Below are positions 45,901-58,392 of a DNA stretch of 64,000 nt, piece after piece. This stretch comes from Stenopsyche tienmushanensis (taxonomy: Eukaryota; Arthropoda; Insecta; Trichoptera; Stenopsychidae), in the NCBI GenBank assembly GCA_008973525.1, contig WACJ01000125.1, forward strand, positions 3,348,001 through 3,412,000, given 5' to 3'. The notes under the pieces were generated by a model that searched no databases, was not told where the DNA came from, and saw nothing but the letters and a program-made list of their open reading frames with translations. The stretch's first letter is position 1; every line of letters starts with the position of its first letter. The position numbers and the translations under genes were made by a program.

Positions 45901-48900
45901 AGAAAAAACCTGAACAAGTCCCTCTGAGAGTATCTCGAGGAAACTTACGTGTATATTCATCAGCAGACCCAAAACATCACTTGATTCAATACAACAAAAC
46001 TGAAGGTCTACATGCCCATTTTTCGGAAAGGTTTATTGTTGACTGGGGACCACAATGATTGGTATCCCAGCCATAAACATTCTATAGTCTAGAATAGTAT
46101 AAAAAGTCGAGTGTTGGACGTTTGCAGGGTCGCAAAAGGCTTACGACCTGTTTGCGATCACCGTACCTTAATGTATTTACATTGATAGTAACACTTCCAT
46201 GGCTGTACGTTCGTGGGAATAATTGTAAAAATGTCTTCCCTTGAAAAAATCGTAAAAAAGAAGACATGGTGTATGATATTTCGTTTAATGACGGCAATAT
46301 ATTTTTAATCACAATGTGCTTTAAGTTTCAGTGACTAATTTGGAAGATTGCTTTTTTTTAGAGTGGGCTGCAGGCATTCCCCAGGAAATGAGGCCATTAA
46401 CCATTTTAGCGGATTTTTTAAAACAACTTGTGCGAATATACATGCAGAAAACTTAGAGTTCAAAGTTCGCCAAAGAGCATCCAGCGATCAAAGGGATTAT
46501 TAATATTTTTTTGAAGTTCAATCATCTTTTTTTTTCATTCCGTCGGAAAACGTTGAGATTATTTTTTCTTAAATGTTTTAGCCGAGCTGGAAAATTTTCA
46601 TTTCTCAGAGACTCACGGGCGACCAAATTTGCGTCAGCTGCCTTTATGGACTATTGGACAAACAATTGCGAAGGATAATTTTCAATAATTTCGTTATGTA
46701 GGGCGGAATTATATTTTTCGATAGTCGCCCAAGAACAAGTCAGCCCTTTAACTTCTCTAATTTATTCAGAGGCATTCTAAATTTAACACTTTAGATTTTA
46801 ATTAAGCTACAGCCTTCAGGCTTTGTGTTCCGCACCGTACCATTTTATCGGGAAGATTTATTGACTGTTATACAATTTGATTTTTATTGCAAACAGAAGA
46901 GCATTGATATAACTCAATATGAGGGAAATATATTTATGCACATAGTATTTTAAATACATCAAGATTTTTTTGATGAAAAACTGAGCATTTGATATGCTAA
47001 AAATGCATTTTTTGTTATGCTAAAAACTCATTTACATTTACATTGAATAGTATTTAAATTTGTGGGAAAATAATTTAGGGTTAGGGTTAGACTACTTTTT
47101 CCAAGCTCAAGAAAGTGCTCCCATACCCCCTAGATGAGCATTATTTATGAAAATTAGCAAACACGAGTACAATAAACTTCTTCATCGTATAGACTAAAAT
47201 TATCCAAAAACACACAGACATACGTGGCTCCCCCCAATCCCACTAAATTATTTTATCAAACTTTAAAAAATATTTTTATGCTTAATAAAGATTGCCTAAT
47301 CAACACACTAAATATCAACACTCTATATTTAATATTTTTCGCATAAAAAAATGTTGAAAAGCCGATCACTTTTAGGCCCAACAAGGTTGGTTCTTTATTT
47401 TGATTTTTTAAGCTTCCTCCAAACAAAATTGAATTCCATGGCTTTTCCATAGCCTTTCACACATAACCATATCAGAATAGGATTCGTTTAATGGAAATAT
47501 GAATACTTTCAATCTCGCAAATTTATCAACACTCAAAATCTCGATATAAATCTAAATCTTTATCGTAAGATTTATCTAACAAAAATCATCAATGATTCAT
47601 ATTTAGTATGTGGATTGTATGAAAAATTAAATCATCTTCTATTGAATGATATTTTTAACGTTTTTACAGAAGCATACAAATATGATTTCATCAATGTGAA
47701 TTTAAATACTGTCAAATTTGCCATTGTGCATCTGTATTTCTGATGCAGATTTACGTTATAAAATCCCGATTAATCTGGTTGTTATTTGATTCGCATATGA
47801 AAAGTCGTCACGAACTACTGCATTAACCGCATCCACTTTTATCCATTATTTATTGAAGTAATATAGCACATGGAGCTGATGGTATAAGTATGTGGGCTGC
47901 GGTGGAGTAACTTGTATTTACCTCCGTTTTTGCTAATGTAGGTCTGTTTGCCGGCATGTACTGTATCCCAATCGGCACGTTTGAACCCCCGGGGATGTAT
48001 GATTCAGGGGTTCTGGTTTCAGAGCATCCCGAGTGCGTCTGGTGTATTTGTCAATACAAAAGCCATTAACGTTAGACTCCATGATGTACAATGCGCACTA
48101 CGTGAGAGCAGCGTCTTCGGCTTCGGGAGGCTTTGATATTCAACACCGGGGCTTTTTAAAGTTTACGATGCGAGCTTTCATATACATGACAATGAGGCAC
48201 TAACAAACGCCACAAAAGCTTTCGACACAACTCGAAACTTTATCAAACCACTTACATTCCGTTCGCTTTGTTGCCGCAGAGGCATTTTCTTTTGACCCAT
48301 GATTCATGCTCTTATGAGTTGAGATCACAGTCGCTGCAGGACATTGACAAGAATGAAAAAATACCCTTATAAACCGACAAAATCAGTAGTTTTTCGCCTT
48401 AAAAAAAACTTAATTCTTTCTGCTTTTTATGAGCTAAAATAAATTCAAAAGTTGATCATTTTTGTGCATTGTTTGGGATGATTGCAAAAATACTGTTTTA
48501 TTTTTGCTCCAAAATAAAACGATTGATTTTATTGCTCCATATGTAAATTATTAAAATGCTGGAGAATTTGATTCGCTTAAAATGTTTTGCTTTCATCAAA
48601 AATATAAATTTAAATTCGACTGAGCTTTAAGCTTAAAAGCGCGCTGTTACTCAATGGAATGGAAGCTTATCATACAAACATGAAAAATGCATGCATACAT
48701 GTGTATGCGATTTAAATGATATTGAATTTATCGCAATATTAATTTATTGCTAATAAATTTTAGTTGAAAATAAGCATTGATTGCTAATTGTTTTGGCGAG
48801 CTTTCATATGATACAATAAGGTCATCGATGTGTTGATCATTGATTTGGGCGCAGATAGAATTGGAATATTTAATTATTTGGGGGATGATTTTGGACGATG

Positions 48901-51884
48901 GTATATGCTAAGCGAAAAAATAAGCTCAAAGACAATTCTCGAAGCAGAAGTCTGAAATTTAATTATGTTCGCATTGCAAGCTTTTAACTAACGATGTTTG
49001 CCAAAATTACTTATGGGAATTGCGAAAAAATCACAAATCCCATATCAAATTTTCATGCCGGCAGTCGGAATTCGAACGCTGCCTGAAATCAATATTCAGT
49101 TCATTTTTTGCGCAAATTTTCGATATCGCAATCGAGAGCCTTATTGTTGCCACCATGAATCTTAAGGATTTGGAAATTTCCATTTTAAAATTAGAAGGGC
49201 GCAGATTGAATTCGTCTAACGGCTTTCAGCTGTAATTTTGTTTGTTCATTTGGAGCGCTACATACGGATCAATAATCATTCACATGCAAAACAGGATGTT
49301 TGCATTGTTATAGTCCATATTTAAGGACACATTAATTAATATTCCAAATATTTTATATGAAAATTGTCAATCATTTTATATCAAAATCTATCATTATAAT
49401 GTTAAATGCGTTTATTAATGCTTGATACGAAATGAAAAAATTAGCAATATGCATTATTTTAATTTATAATAATTGATTTAATTAAAAAAAAAATAGACAG
49501 AGCCATCTATGAACACTGAATGTGAATTTTTTTTAAATAATTATTTTTTAAATATTAATTATTTTAAATGTGTATATTTTAAGCTTTAAGCTTTGAAAGA
49601 GCATTACAGATAAAATCATTATGAATTATCACGTCTATAGAGCGTCCTTTTCAAAATGGCCATTCGATCAAAGCCCACTCTAATTTTGCTTTTAAAAACT
49701 TCCAGCAATTAACCATCTTCGACGCCCGAATTTTTCGCTACATTTACGACCAGTTGAGAAAGAACAAAAACGCTCCCCGTACGTCAGAGCGATTTAAGCC
49801 TTTTTATTCGGGCCTTAAACGGTCTCTTGATACAAAAACTCATCGCCGCCGAAACCGAGATATCTCCACAGAATGAAACTTTGTATCCATCATCCCATCG
49901 CGTTGATGCCGAACTTGGAAAAAGTGTTTTCAGAACTTAAACGCCGGAGAGATCGATTAAAGCCCCGTGACGCAAGAAATTGTACAGAAATACGCCACTA
50001 AGCTAAATACACGATGTTGCAAAAAGTGTCGTATGGCAGACGTTTTTATTGCGAGGGGATGGGAAACTTCTTCGAGACTTTTTGCCACCATGAAAGCCAC
50101 CAAAAAAAAAAATTAAACGACGCTCAATCAAAATCATATTAAGTGCGAAAAGAAGATAAATTTGCTTTCGTGCTGTGAATACAGCCTCATTGGATTTATG
50201 AACCTATTTTAATACATCTCAGATTTATATTAAATAAATAAATAAATGCCCTCAATAAAATTTTTACATGCATCGATGTAGTCCTTAATATGGATCAATG
50301 GGTGAGTACGGACGTGTTCGGGTCGTAAATAAATTCAATTGAATTGCGTGCATTAAAATGCTTTTGTTCAAATTTCCAAATAGAATATTTGCTATGAATG
50401 TGTCAGACGGTCATTAAATTTATATGGAGACACACCCCCATCCCTTATAAATATTTTTATGCACCATAGCGACTCATTTATTTGTGTATACATCTACGTA
50501 TGAATATGTATAAAGCGATACTGCCCAAATACAAACGAGCTAATAAATGGAAACAATCAAATTTATTAAGGATTTTTAGCATCTGCGGGGCGCCAGACAG
50601 TCTTTTCTTTGCGCCCTCCAAATTCCTCATTTGACTTTTGCGCTCTTTGTATTCATTTCATCCGCATTTATTTACAGTGTATTTGGTGCAATTGGACTTC
50701 AAAAATGATGAATTTATTGTAACACTGTGGGGGTGGTTTTTTAAATTCTCCGATGGACGTCCCCCGAGATTTGGCGCACGAAATAAAATTCGCAAGAACA
50801 AAAGACTTGTCGAAATACCGCGTGAAATGGAAACGTTTTATTGTGTACCTGGAAAAGAGGTCGTTTAAAGTGAAACATTTGTTAGGAGATCAAAGTGAAA
50901 AATATAACAAGTTTTACCTTTTATGCGGGATCATATTTTCTTCCGCAAATGGGGTTGTTTTTCTATAAAATCGTTCCAATTCTCGCAGTTTTGCCGAATT
51001 TTTATGTGGAATATTTTGGCAATGGGCTTTATTTTTATTTTTCAATTGAACGAGCGTGTGTTCTTTTGCATTTCGAGTTACGTATAGTACGACGTAACTT
51101 TAACAACAATTCTTCACCATACAAAAGTTTAAATAAAATATTAAAAAATATATAAAACCATCAACGAAATACGCACTTCTCATTCATTTTTAAGTGTTTA
51201 TAATAAGCACGAACTAAATTCAATTTTCACTTTTAAATTAAACGATTTTCCATTAAAAATTCATAATAAATTAATATGAATTTATGCAAAATTTCCGATG
51301 TAATTTTTCAAGTCACACGATTTTTTTTGCTGTTGCAATTTTTCAAATATTACCGTAGTATGCAGACGAGTGTCCACAACAATGGCTACGATTCTCGGCA
51401 CTCGGTACCCGAATGAGTACGACCGTAGACGGGGACAGTCGTAGCAGAACTAAAGCCCGTCGTAGCACTTTACCCCCCCTTCGGAGCTACGGGGCAAGTA
51501 AAACGAGGTAACGGGAAAAGGATCCCCATATTATTTCACATCTTAATCTTTCGCATGTGTGCATTTATTAAAAAGGTTGTTGTGCAAATTTGTTTAGTTA
51601 ATTATTATTTTAGTAACGCAAAATCGATATGATCATAAACCGGGCTTTCCAGTCGATTTATTTCCATATTAAAACAATGAAAACATCGGAAAACAATGTT
51701 TGGATGGCTAAAAGTAAGATTAATTCGCATAAATTAAAATATTTCAACTTAAATTATTTACAAAGTGGCTTATCAAATTACCCAACTGCCTATTTATATC
51801 ATAAAAAACACCATGGATTAAAAAAAAATGGACAAAAAAATTAAATATCATAACTCTTTAACGAAACGTATTACAATCAATGAT
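42991..51884. other. Long stretch without recognisable features
   Basis: Almost 9 kb of AT-rich sequence. Short open frames (48-76 codons) have no motifs. Points seen: a GGTTAGGGTTAG-type run at 47076-47092, a GC-richer stretch at 44930-45160 with a CCCCCGTCGCGGGG hairpin (45045-45059), a less AT-rich part at 49640-50010 and a GC-rich patch at 51360-51500. No host exon, RNA gene or transposon could be supported. Confidence 0.6.
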
Positions 51885-52696
51885 AGGCTCCATGTTATAA
51901 GCTTCAGGGTTGTCAAAATATTTTTTTTTCAACATTTTAAAAACGTCCCTAGACAAAAAAAATCGCTGATGTCAGATCTGAAGACAGTGCGAGCCACAGA
52001 ATAAGGTACGTCTCCAGGCAAAGAAATCCACTGGTGTCAGGTCTGAAGATCGTGTGAGCCATGGAATAGAGCCGTCAAAATAGTTAATTTACACGACAAA
52101 GATTCCTACAAAAAAATCTAATTAAAGGAATATGCACCGCCTTTGCTAAAATAAAAGAGGAAATGCTACTTCAGACAAAAATATTTTTTTATTCCAGACC
52201 CTAACAAACTGCTCTCTAGTCTCAAAAATTCTTCTAGTTTAACGACTTATTGAATAATTTATATAACATGTAGTATATCGTTGAAAAGGGTATAATTTAG
52301 AGAAGTTTTTAAAAATAAACTAAGTTTAAAACAGTTGTTAGTTTTTTGTTTAAAGAATTTAGAAGTTGATATTTCTCATTCGCTTGCATATTTTATTTGA
52401 CTTTGGAAGCTTAGAAATATTTTTTTAAAACTAACTGCCTTAAACAATGATTTTTTAAGATTAAAAAATACATTGTAAAATACAAAAATATTTATTTCGT
52501 GTTATTACGACCACAAATGAAAAAGTTATTAATATTTAAATATAGAATTTTGAGTATTTTTTCAAAATGTTGAAAATAAAAATTTCAACAACGCTCACAT
52601 TTAGGACAGAGCCTAAGTGTGAAACGTAGCAAAAAACCCTCTTAACCCCCAAAAATAAAAATGTTGGTCTATGTGCTAAATACTCTGTTTTATATA
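51885..52696 (-). mobile_element. 65-bp-unit DDE transposon family, copy IV
   Basis: The left arm carries TTCAGGGTTGTCAAAATATT and TTTCAACATTTTAAAAACGT, the right arm the inverse (TTTTTTCAAAATGTTG; ATTTCAACAACGCTCACATT; TTAGGACAGAGCC; GTGTGAAACGTAGC; TTGGTCTATGTGCTAAATAC; a CTCTGT tip). Just inside the left arm are two tandem 65-bp units on the minus strand (SSDLTPVDFFAW in the second). The rest is AT-rich and matches the interior of copies I and II. Length about 810 bases, without an intact transposase frame. Confidence 0.65.
51943..52072 (-). repeat. Two tandem 65-bp units derived from a transposase motif
   Basis: Exactly 65 bases each (51943-52007 and 52008-52072), each beginning ACGTC on the plus strand. 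The unit length is identical to that in copies II and III. Confidence 0.75.
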
Positions 52697-53094
52697 GTTT
52701 AGCCCTTTGAAGAGTATACTCGCATATGCTGCGAACAGACACAAATGAGCCATAAACAGCTTACATTACTTTTACGTTATTTTCTATTTTTTGCGTACGC
52801 TTCAATTGAATACATCGAAATGTAATAAATCTGAAAAGAAAGAAAGATTTTGGTTCTGGTTCAGTTCCAAACATTTCGTTCCTGGAAAATTATTTTTTTT
52901 AAAAGAAAATGTCTATCATTTTATGTGTCAAATATAATATAAACAATCGAATAAAGGTATAATAATTATAAACAGAAGTATGTAATATGTATAATATATT
53001 ATAATTTATTGAGCGAAATATATAGACTTGGTGCTTATTGGTTGGAAGTTTGAGAGTCCCAGCTTATATAACATAATACTAGGAAACAAATTGA
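52697..53094. other. Non-coding AT-rich stretch
   Basis: Begins with TTAGCCCTTTGAAGAGTATA, which resembles a TTAA-type tip (TTAACCCTTT...), but no partner end was found. Confidence 0.45.
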
Positions 53095-53484
53095 TATATG
53101 GGAATACCAGTCTCGGTACATAACTAATATACAGGAAGAGATAAGATTGCTAGTTGAAATTTTGTTTTCGTTCCGGCAAAAATAGCGGTTTAACCGGTTA
53201 TCGGTTCAGCTCCAATCAAAATCTACAAAGCTTAATTTTTGTTTACAAATAGTCTACGATAGTAATTGTTAAATAAAGGTCGTCTACTTTTAATACAGGG
53301 TAGTTGGGGTTTTAATAGGCGTGGCTGAAGTTATAGCGCGAAAACTTGGTTGAAGTATTGCAAATTTCGAAGCATTGCAATGTTAAGTACATTTAATGTA
53401 TATTATAAGCAATCACAACATATTTTCAGTCTTGTAGATATAACACATTTATATAATATATAATTTATTTGAAACAAAAAAAAA
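53095..53484 (+). repeat. Repeat family A, copy 2
   Basis: Matches 38641-39017 along nearly its whole length (GCGGTTTAACCGGTTATCGG at 53185-53204; TACAGGGTAGTTGGGGTTTT; GAAAACTTGGTTGAAGTATT). Followed by the same junction to the left tip of B. Confidence 0.7.
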
Positions 53485-53548
53485 ATATTTAACCCCTTAA
53501 AGAGGTAAGACACAGAGTTGTGCTCAAATTCCAGTGATTTAAAAAGAG
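53485..53548 (+). repeat. Repeat family B, left tip only
   Basis: TTAACCCCTTAAAGAGGTAA, GACACAGAGTTGTGCTCAAA and TTCCAGTGATTTAAA, as at 39018-39070. The rest of B is absent. Confidence 0.6.
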
Positions 53549-56212
53549 AGAGAATTATTTTTTAAATTCTGGTTATGTTCCTAGTATTTATATCGGTTCG
53601 GTTACGGTTCGAAGTCCTATTATAAATTAATTAATTAAGAAAATATGGCATATTTTTTGAAATTTATATAAATAAACCCAAGATAATAGATTGGCATTAA
53701 GTACGAGTATTATACTTGTCCCATATGTATTTATTTTATTAAGCATTATTATTAAAAGTCTTATTGCATTATTTATAAAATATTTCTTCACATATTGCTT
53801 ATCTCATTATAATATCACATTGATGTGTTTTTAAAAAAATATGGATTGATCTTACTAAGGGATGAAAAATGTGTTGATATATTTTAAGAATTTTCAAATA
53901 GAAATTAAGCAAATACATTTGAATTGTTAAGTTTGTTAATCATTTATGTAGTTGAGTGCAAATGTCGATTAGAGAATGATAGGTAATGCTGTTGATCGTA
54001 AATAATTAATCGCTGTGAATTCTATATTTGCCTTTTGTATTATCAATATTGATGGTTTTATATTAAAGTCGAATCGAAATTAAATTTGAACAATATTTGC
54101 ATCAGACTCATCCAAATATTTGTGCTAATTTGAAAAATGAAAATGATTTACTTTGGAAGCTCGCATCGCCAGCAAAATGAAAGCAATGTCTGTGCACATT
54201 TTAGTGAAATATATGAAGCTATTTTATCGTTACTCACCAAGAGTAGTCAGAATGGAGTATGATGATGATGATGGCGATAATATATATTAAATTATCACCA
54301 ACGACCGTAAACCGCATATACATAATTTTCGTATTAAACGTTACGTTCATTCATTACTTTTTATCTGAAAGCTCGTTATTCATTTAGAGAATGTATTCCT
54401 CTCGCATTACGGATTTTCTTTGCAAAAACATCGATTTCGCCGCTCAAATACGGTCCATTGATATTTTTTTCATCTCGGCTACAATCGCAGACTTATTGTG
54501 TTAAAATTTAATATTTCATTCGGGGTGGTAATAAACAAGACGGCAGTGGCATCGTCCCGAAGCGGAGGTAAAAGGTAGTCTCTAGTTTGATTGTTGATTT
54601 ACTAACACTTAAGGGTGGCAAAGAGAGCGAAAAGATCCTTTGAGAAACAAACCCTTTATGTTCGCACAGAATTCATTTGAAGGCCTTTCATAAATTGACT
54701 TAAGCACTTCTGGAACGTTGAAATCTCAAATTCTCGACGTATCTATGAGTTTTATTGCTTATTAAATGCGAAATATCCGCGATAATCTCTGATGAACAAA
54801 CAAAAGGAAACTCGGTCCGAAGAGGGTGGCTGAAGAGTAGCGCCCAGGCTTAAAGACTTGGAACTTCTGTTTATTTTTAAAACGATTAAATTCTCAAGAA
54901 GTTTATTCCATCAAATTTTAAGCACTCATAATAGATGATAAATACAAATTACACATTTTGACGCGATCATAATGTGATTTATTCATGAGAACGTATTTAT
55001 ATGTAGGGCGCTCTTAAATGGGGGTGTTCGTTTGCAAAAAAATATTTTTTCGGGGGGGAGTTAACATGTCAAATTGTCGCTATTGGTGCGATACACATCC
55101 AAGTGTCAAATTGACTGTGTGATATGAAATTTTTCAGCTCGAATTTTTCCGAAGCCCTATAAAGCCATTTTCTTCACTATGCTCGCTATGGGAAAATTAT
55201 TAGGGCGCATTTAGCACTCTGACTCCGAAATTTGCTACAAATCCAATAAATTACCAAATATTCAATAAGTATTTGAAATATTTTTATTTTTAGCATATAA
55301 GAGTGTCGCTAAAATATTCTTCATATGCGCGAATCTTGTCCAATTCGCGCATAAATGAAATAAAGTAGCATTAAAGAAGTATTCACATAAAAATTTCTCC
55401 TGTGATTTTAACGATAAACGACGTATTTGCATTATGAACGATCGAAATTGAAAGCATGTCACTTATAAGATGAAGTATTTCAATTCATTGGTCGTTTAAA
55501 GCAAGTAACTGACACGTTGATAAACCAAGAACGTTTTAATGCAGCATTTTAGACAGCTGTCATTTATTCGCAAATTTAAACGCATAGCGACACCTCAATC
55601 TTCAAGAAAATATGCCATTTAAGGTTTTATGAGTGGATCAAAAGCATAGAAAATAATTTTAATTTGATTCATATTAAATATATATTTATGAATCGATATG
55701 TACCACGTTTGATCATGCTTTAATACAGATTTTTTTTAGGGGATGTTTAAACCATATCTATCACCAATAATCTTTCCTTTATATAGATCAATTGACGTAT
55801 TTGGATTAATAAATGAAAGTAGGCAATTCCTATTTGTGACTATTAGGGATTTTTATGGGATGATTTTAACATAGGCAATAAATCGGAGACTGTGTTATTT
55901 ATCATGATTTTTAAAAAATATAGTGATGAATTAAATCTTCTTAACTTCTTTGTTTTAAACAAGTTCATTATCAAGCATTATTTGACTAATATTAATAAAT
56001 ATTGGTGCAATTCCTTAAATATAATACCTAAAAAATTGCGCTAGAAATATTGAATAATGCCAAATTTATTAGCATTTTTAATAATTGTTTCAAATAAGTC
56101 ACTCATAGATAGCCCTGCCCAACTTCATTAATTGTTTTAGTATTACCTTTTTCAACAATTGAAATTTTGATCAAATCTGGATCAAGACCGATCTGTTACT
56201 TAAAAATACTAG
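53549..56212. other. Non-coding stretch, no gene recognised
   Basis: AT-rich with a short ATGATGATGATGATGG microsatellite at 54259-54274. No other feature could be supported. Confidence 0.6.
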
Positions 56213-56735
56213 GGTGTTCCGTAAGTTTCTTTCGTTTTCATATTAAGAAAAAAAAATAAACAATAATTTGTATTACATCAAAATGTATTGAATAATATAT
56301 GATCCATTCTGTTATATTACCTTTCTCTTTCTGGCCGTTTTCTGGCAATTGTATCCTTTAGATTGTCTAGTTGGAAACAATACTTTGTTGAATCGATCGC
56401 TTCACCTTGCTGAAGTAGCTCATAATAAACTACCCCCTTCCATTCCCACCAAATGCATAGCAAAACTTTTTTTGGATGTAGGCCAGATTTAGCTACAGTT
56501 AAAGCTTCTATACCCTTGGTCCAAGACCGTTTACGTTGAATATTCTCATAAAGTATCCAACTTTAATCTCCAGTGACAAGTCTCTTCAAAAAAGGTTGGC
56601 TATTATGTCGTTGGGGAAGAAGATCGCATGTTGAAATACGCTGAAGTTTATTTGAATCAGTCAGTTCATGAGAAACCATGGCTATGGTTAGATCTGTGTT
56701 CATTTGCGAAAGAAAATTATGGGACAGCCTAATAG
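56213..56735 (-). pseudogene. mariner transposase relic (family 2), copy 2
   Basis: Ends are visible: CTAGGGTGTTCCGTAAGTTT at the left, TTAGGCTGTCCCATAATTTT (minus strand) at the right, each followed by CTTTCG. Inside, the minus strand reads VSHELTDSNKLQRISTCDLL, FLKRLVTGD (first catalytic D kept, next codon a stop), WILYENIQRKRSW and KPGLHPKKVLLCIWW-like sequence. Compared with the copy at 29960-30782, about 110 bases of the HTH region and about 270 bases of the C-terminal region are deleted. Followed within 30 bases by an R1 fragment. Confidence 0.8.
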
Positions 56736-56764
56736 TTTCTAGATGTATTCTTGAATGTTCATTA

Positions 56765-57700
56765 TTTGTGAAACAGGCATGGTGTGGCAGGAGCCAAAAT
56801 GATCGCATTCGCTGATGACGTTGCTATCCTAGTCACCATCAAATCTACGGAGATCCTGCGAATGACATGCGAGAACGCGCTGAGGAAGACCAAGAAGTGG
56901 CTGACAGGAGCTGGTCTGGAGCTCGCTATCCAAAAAACGGAGGCCCTGTTTTTCCCAAGACGCAGGAAGCTTGCGCCCCCAACCCTGAGGATCGGGAGTT
57001 GCGAGATTAAATACTCAAGATTCATTCGGTATTTGGTGGTGGAGATTGATGACAAGCTCTGATTCGTCACCCACACGGAGAAGAGAGGCGGTCAGCATCA
57101 CGAAGAATCTGGCCAGGTTGATTGCACAACATTGGTGGCCTAAAAACAAACAGGAGGCAACTCTACGACGATGTAGTATACTCGGTATTATGGTACAGTG
57201 CGCCGGTATTACATATTGAAAGGGCCAGGCCCAACATGGCCAGATTTCAGAAAAGGAGCGCAATCAGAGTGGCTGCTACATATCACACAGTGTCGGAAGA
57301 TACCGTCCTGTCTATCCTACCGCCAATCGATCTACTTGCTTACGAGAGACAGGCAATACAGAAAGGTGAAGAAAAGAATAACTCCAAGAAAAGCACCATG
57401 GCGATGTGGCAGTCCTGATGGTATAACTCCGCTAAAGGTGAGTAAACACATGAGCTAATATTGAACTTGAGAACTTGTGTGGCCAGAAAGCACGATCAAC
57501 TGTGCTATCACTTGACCCAGGTCCTCACCGGGCACGGCTGTTTTGATAGCTACCTACACAAAATAGGCAAAGAGACCGACCCGGAGTACCACCACAGCAA
57601 AGCGTGTACGACGATGCTGCACACACGACATTAGTCTACTCAGCATGGAGCACCGAAAGGGACATCCTTTGTGAGAAGCTGGGAATTAGCTGGGAATGAG
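56765..57700 (+). pseudogene. R1-clade ORF2, RT palm to C-terminal tail
   Basis: Frames in succession read AGAKMIAFADDVAILVTIKS (FADD at 56808-56819, RT motif C), ENALRKTKKWLTGAGLELA, IQKTEALFF, IGSCEIKYSRFIRYLVVEID, then NIGGLKTNRRQLYDDVVYSV, YSAPVLHIER, QKRSAIRVAATYHTVSEDTV, LPPIDLLAYERQAI, and after stops HDQLCYHLTQVLTGHGCFDS and LHKIGKETDPEYHH. This is the order of R1-type ORF2 after the RT fingers. The last part corresponds to the conserved HLTQxLTGHGCF...C..C tail. Upstream endonuclease and RT are missing, and at least three frame breaks occur. Confidence 0.8.
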
Positions 57701-58028
57701 CCCAGAGACAGACATAGACGGAATGTGTCTTGTACGTTAAGTTTGGAGAGAAACAGAGACAGATGGAGTATCTTGCAGGTCGGAGATTGTGAATGACGGA
57801 GAGAGTATGTTGCATAGATTTTATGATTGTATAGATTGTTAACCTAAATTAATCGACAGATAATGATATGTGAATGATATAATGAATCGATATCAAGTTT
57901 ATTATTTATGTTTACTGGGCTTATTTTTTATATACAAACTTCATACACACTGCGACGGTCCTGACAGATAAGTGAATTTGTACATACAAATATAGCACCT
58001 AAGTTTATGAAGCTCGCTGAATAAATAA
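57701..58028 (+). repeat. Repeat family B, copy 5 (partial)
   Basis: Words in order: CAGACATAGACGGAATGTGT, AAGTTTGGAGAGAAACAGAG, TTGCAGGTCGGAGATTGTGA, AATCGACAGATAATGATATG, CTGCGACGGTCCTGACAGAT near 57950 and AGCACCTAAGTTTATGAAGC. The TTAA-type tips are decayed. GCAGGTCGGAGATTGT is shared with copy 1 only, suggesting these two form a subgroup. Confidence 0.55.
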
Positions 58029-58129
58029 ATAATATTTTACAAATGTTAATCAATTTTAAAAACCATATTTTTTAATACGAGGAGTGAAATTTTGGACCCA
58101 TTTCAATATTTGTACATATTGGCCTTATT
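58029..58129. other. AT-rich spacer
   Basis: Nothing recognised. Confidence 0.5.
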
Positions 58130-58392
58130 TAAAAATCCACAAACCTGTTTTTTTGAGTACAAACAGTTCACGTTAATTATAGTTAAATAAACGTCGTATA
58201 CTTTCGATACATGATGGTTAGAGCTTTAGTAGACGTGGCTGAAGTTATAGTGCGAGAAATTAATTGAATTATTGCAACTTTCAATGCATTGGAATGTTAA
58301 GTGCATAAAATAATTATTATAAGCAGATACAATATAGTTTCAGTCTTGTTGGTGTAAGACATTGATATAATATTTATTTATAGGTCAATTTT
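58130..58392 (+). repeat. Repeat family A, copy 3 (diverged, partial)
   Basis: AGTTAAATAAACGTCGTATA, GGTTAGAGCTTTAGTAGACG, TGGCTGAAGTTATAGTGCGA and TTATTATAAGCAGATACAAT match family A in order. The CCGGTTATCGG part is missing. Confidence 0.55.

Noticed and set aside
47076..47092. TTAGGG-type telomere repeat
   Set aside because: Fewer than three units. Insects usually use TTAGG, and there is no array around it.
49069..49080. ATTCGAACGC as a tRNA B box
   Set aside because: No A box or cloverleaf pairing can be drawn around it.
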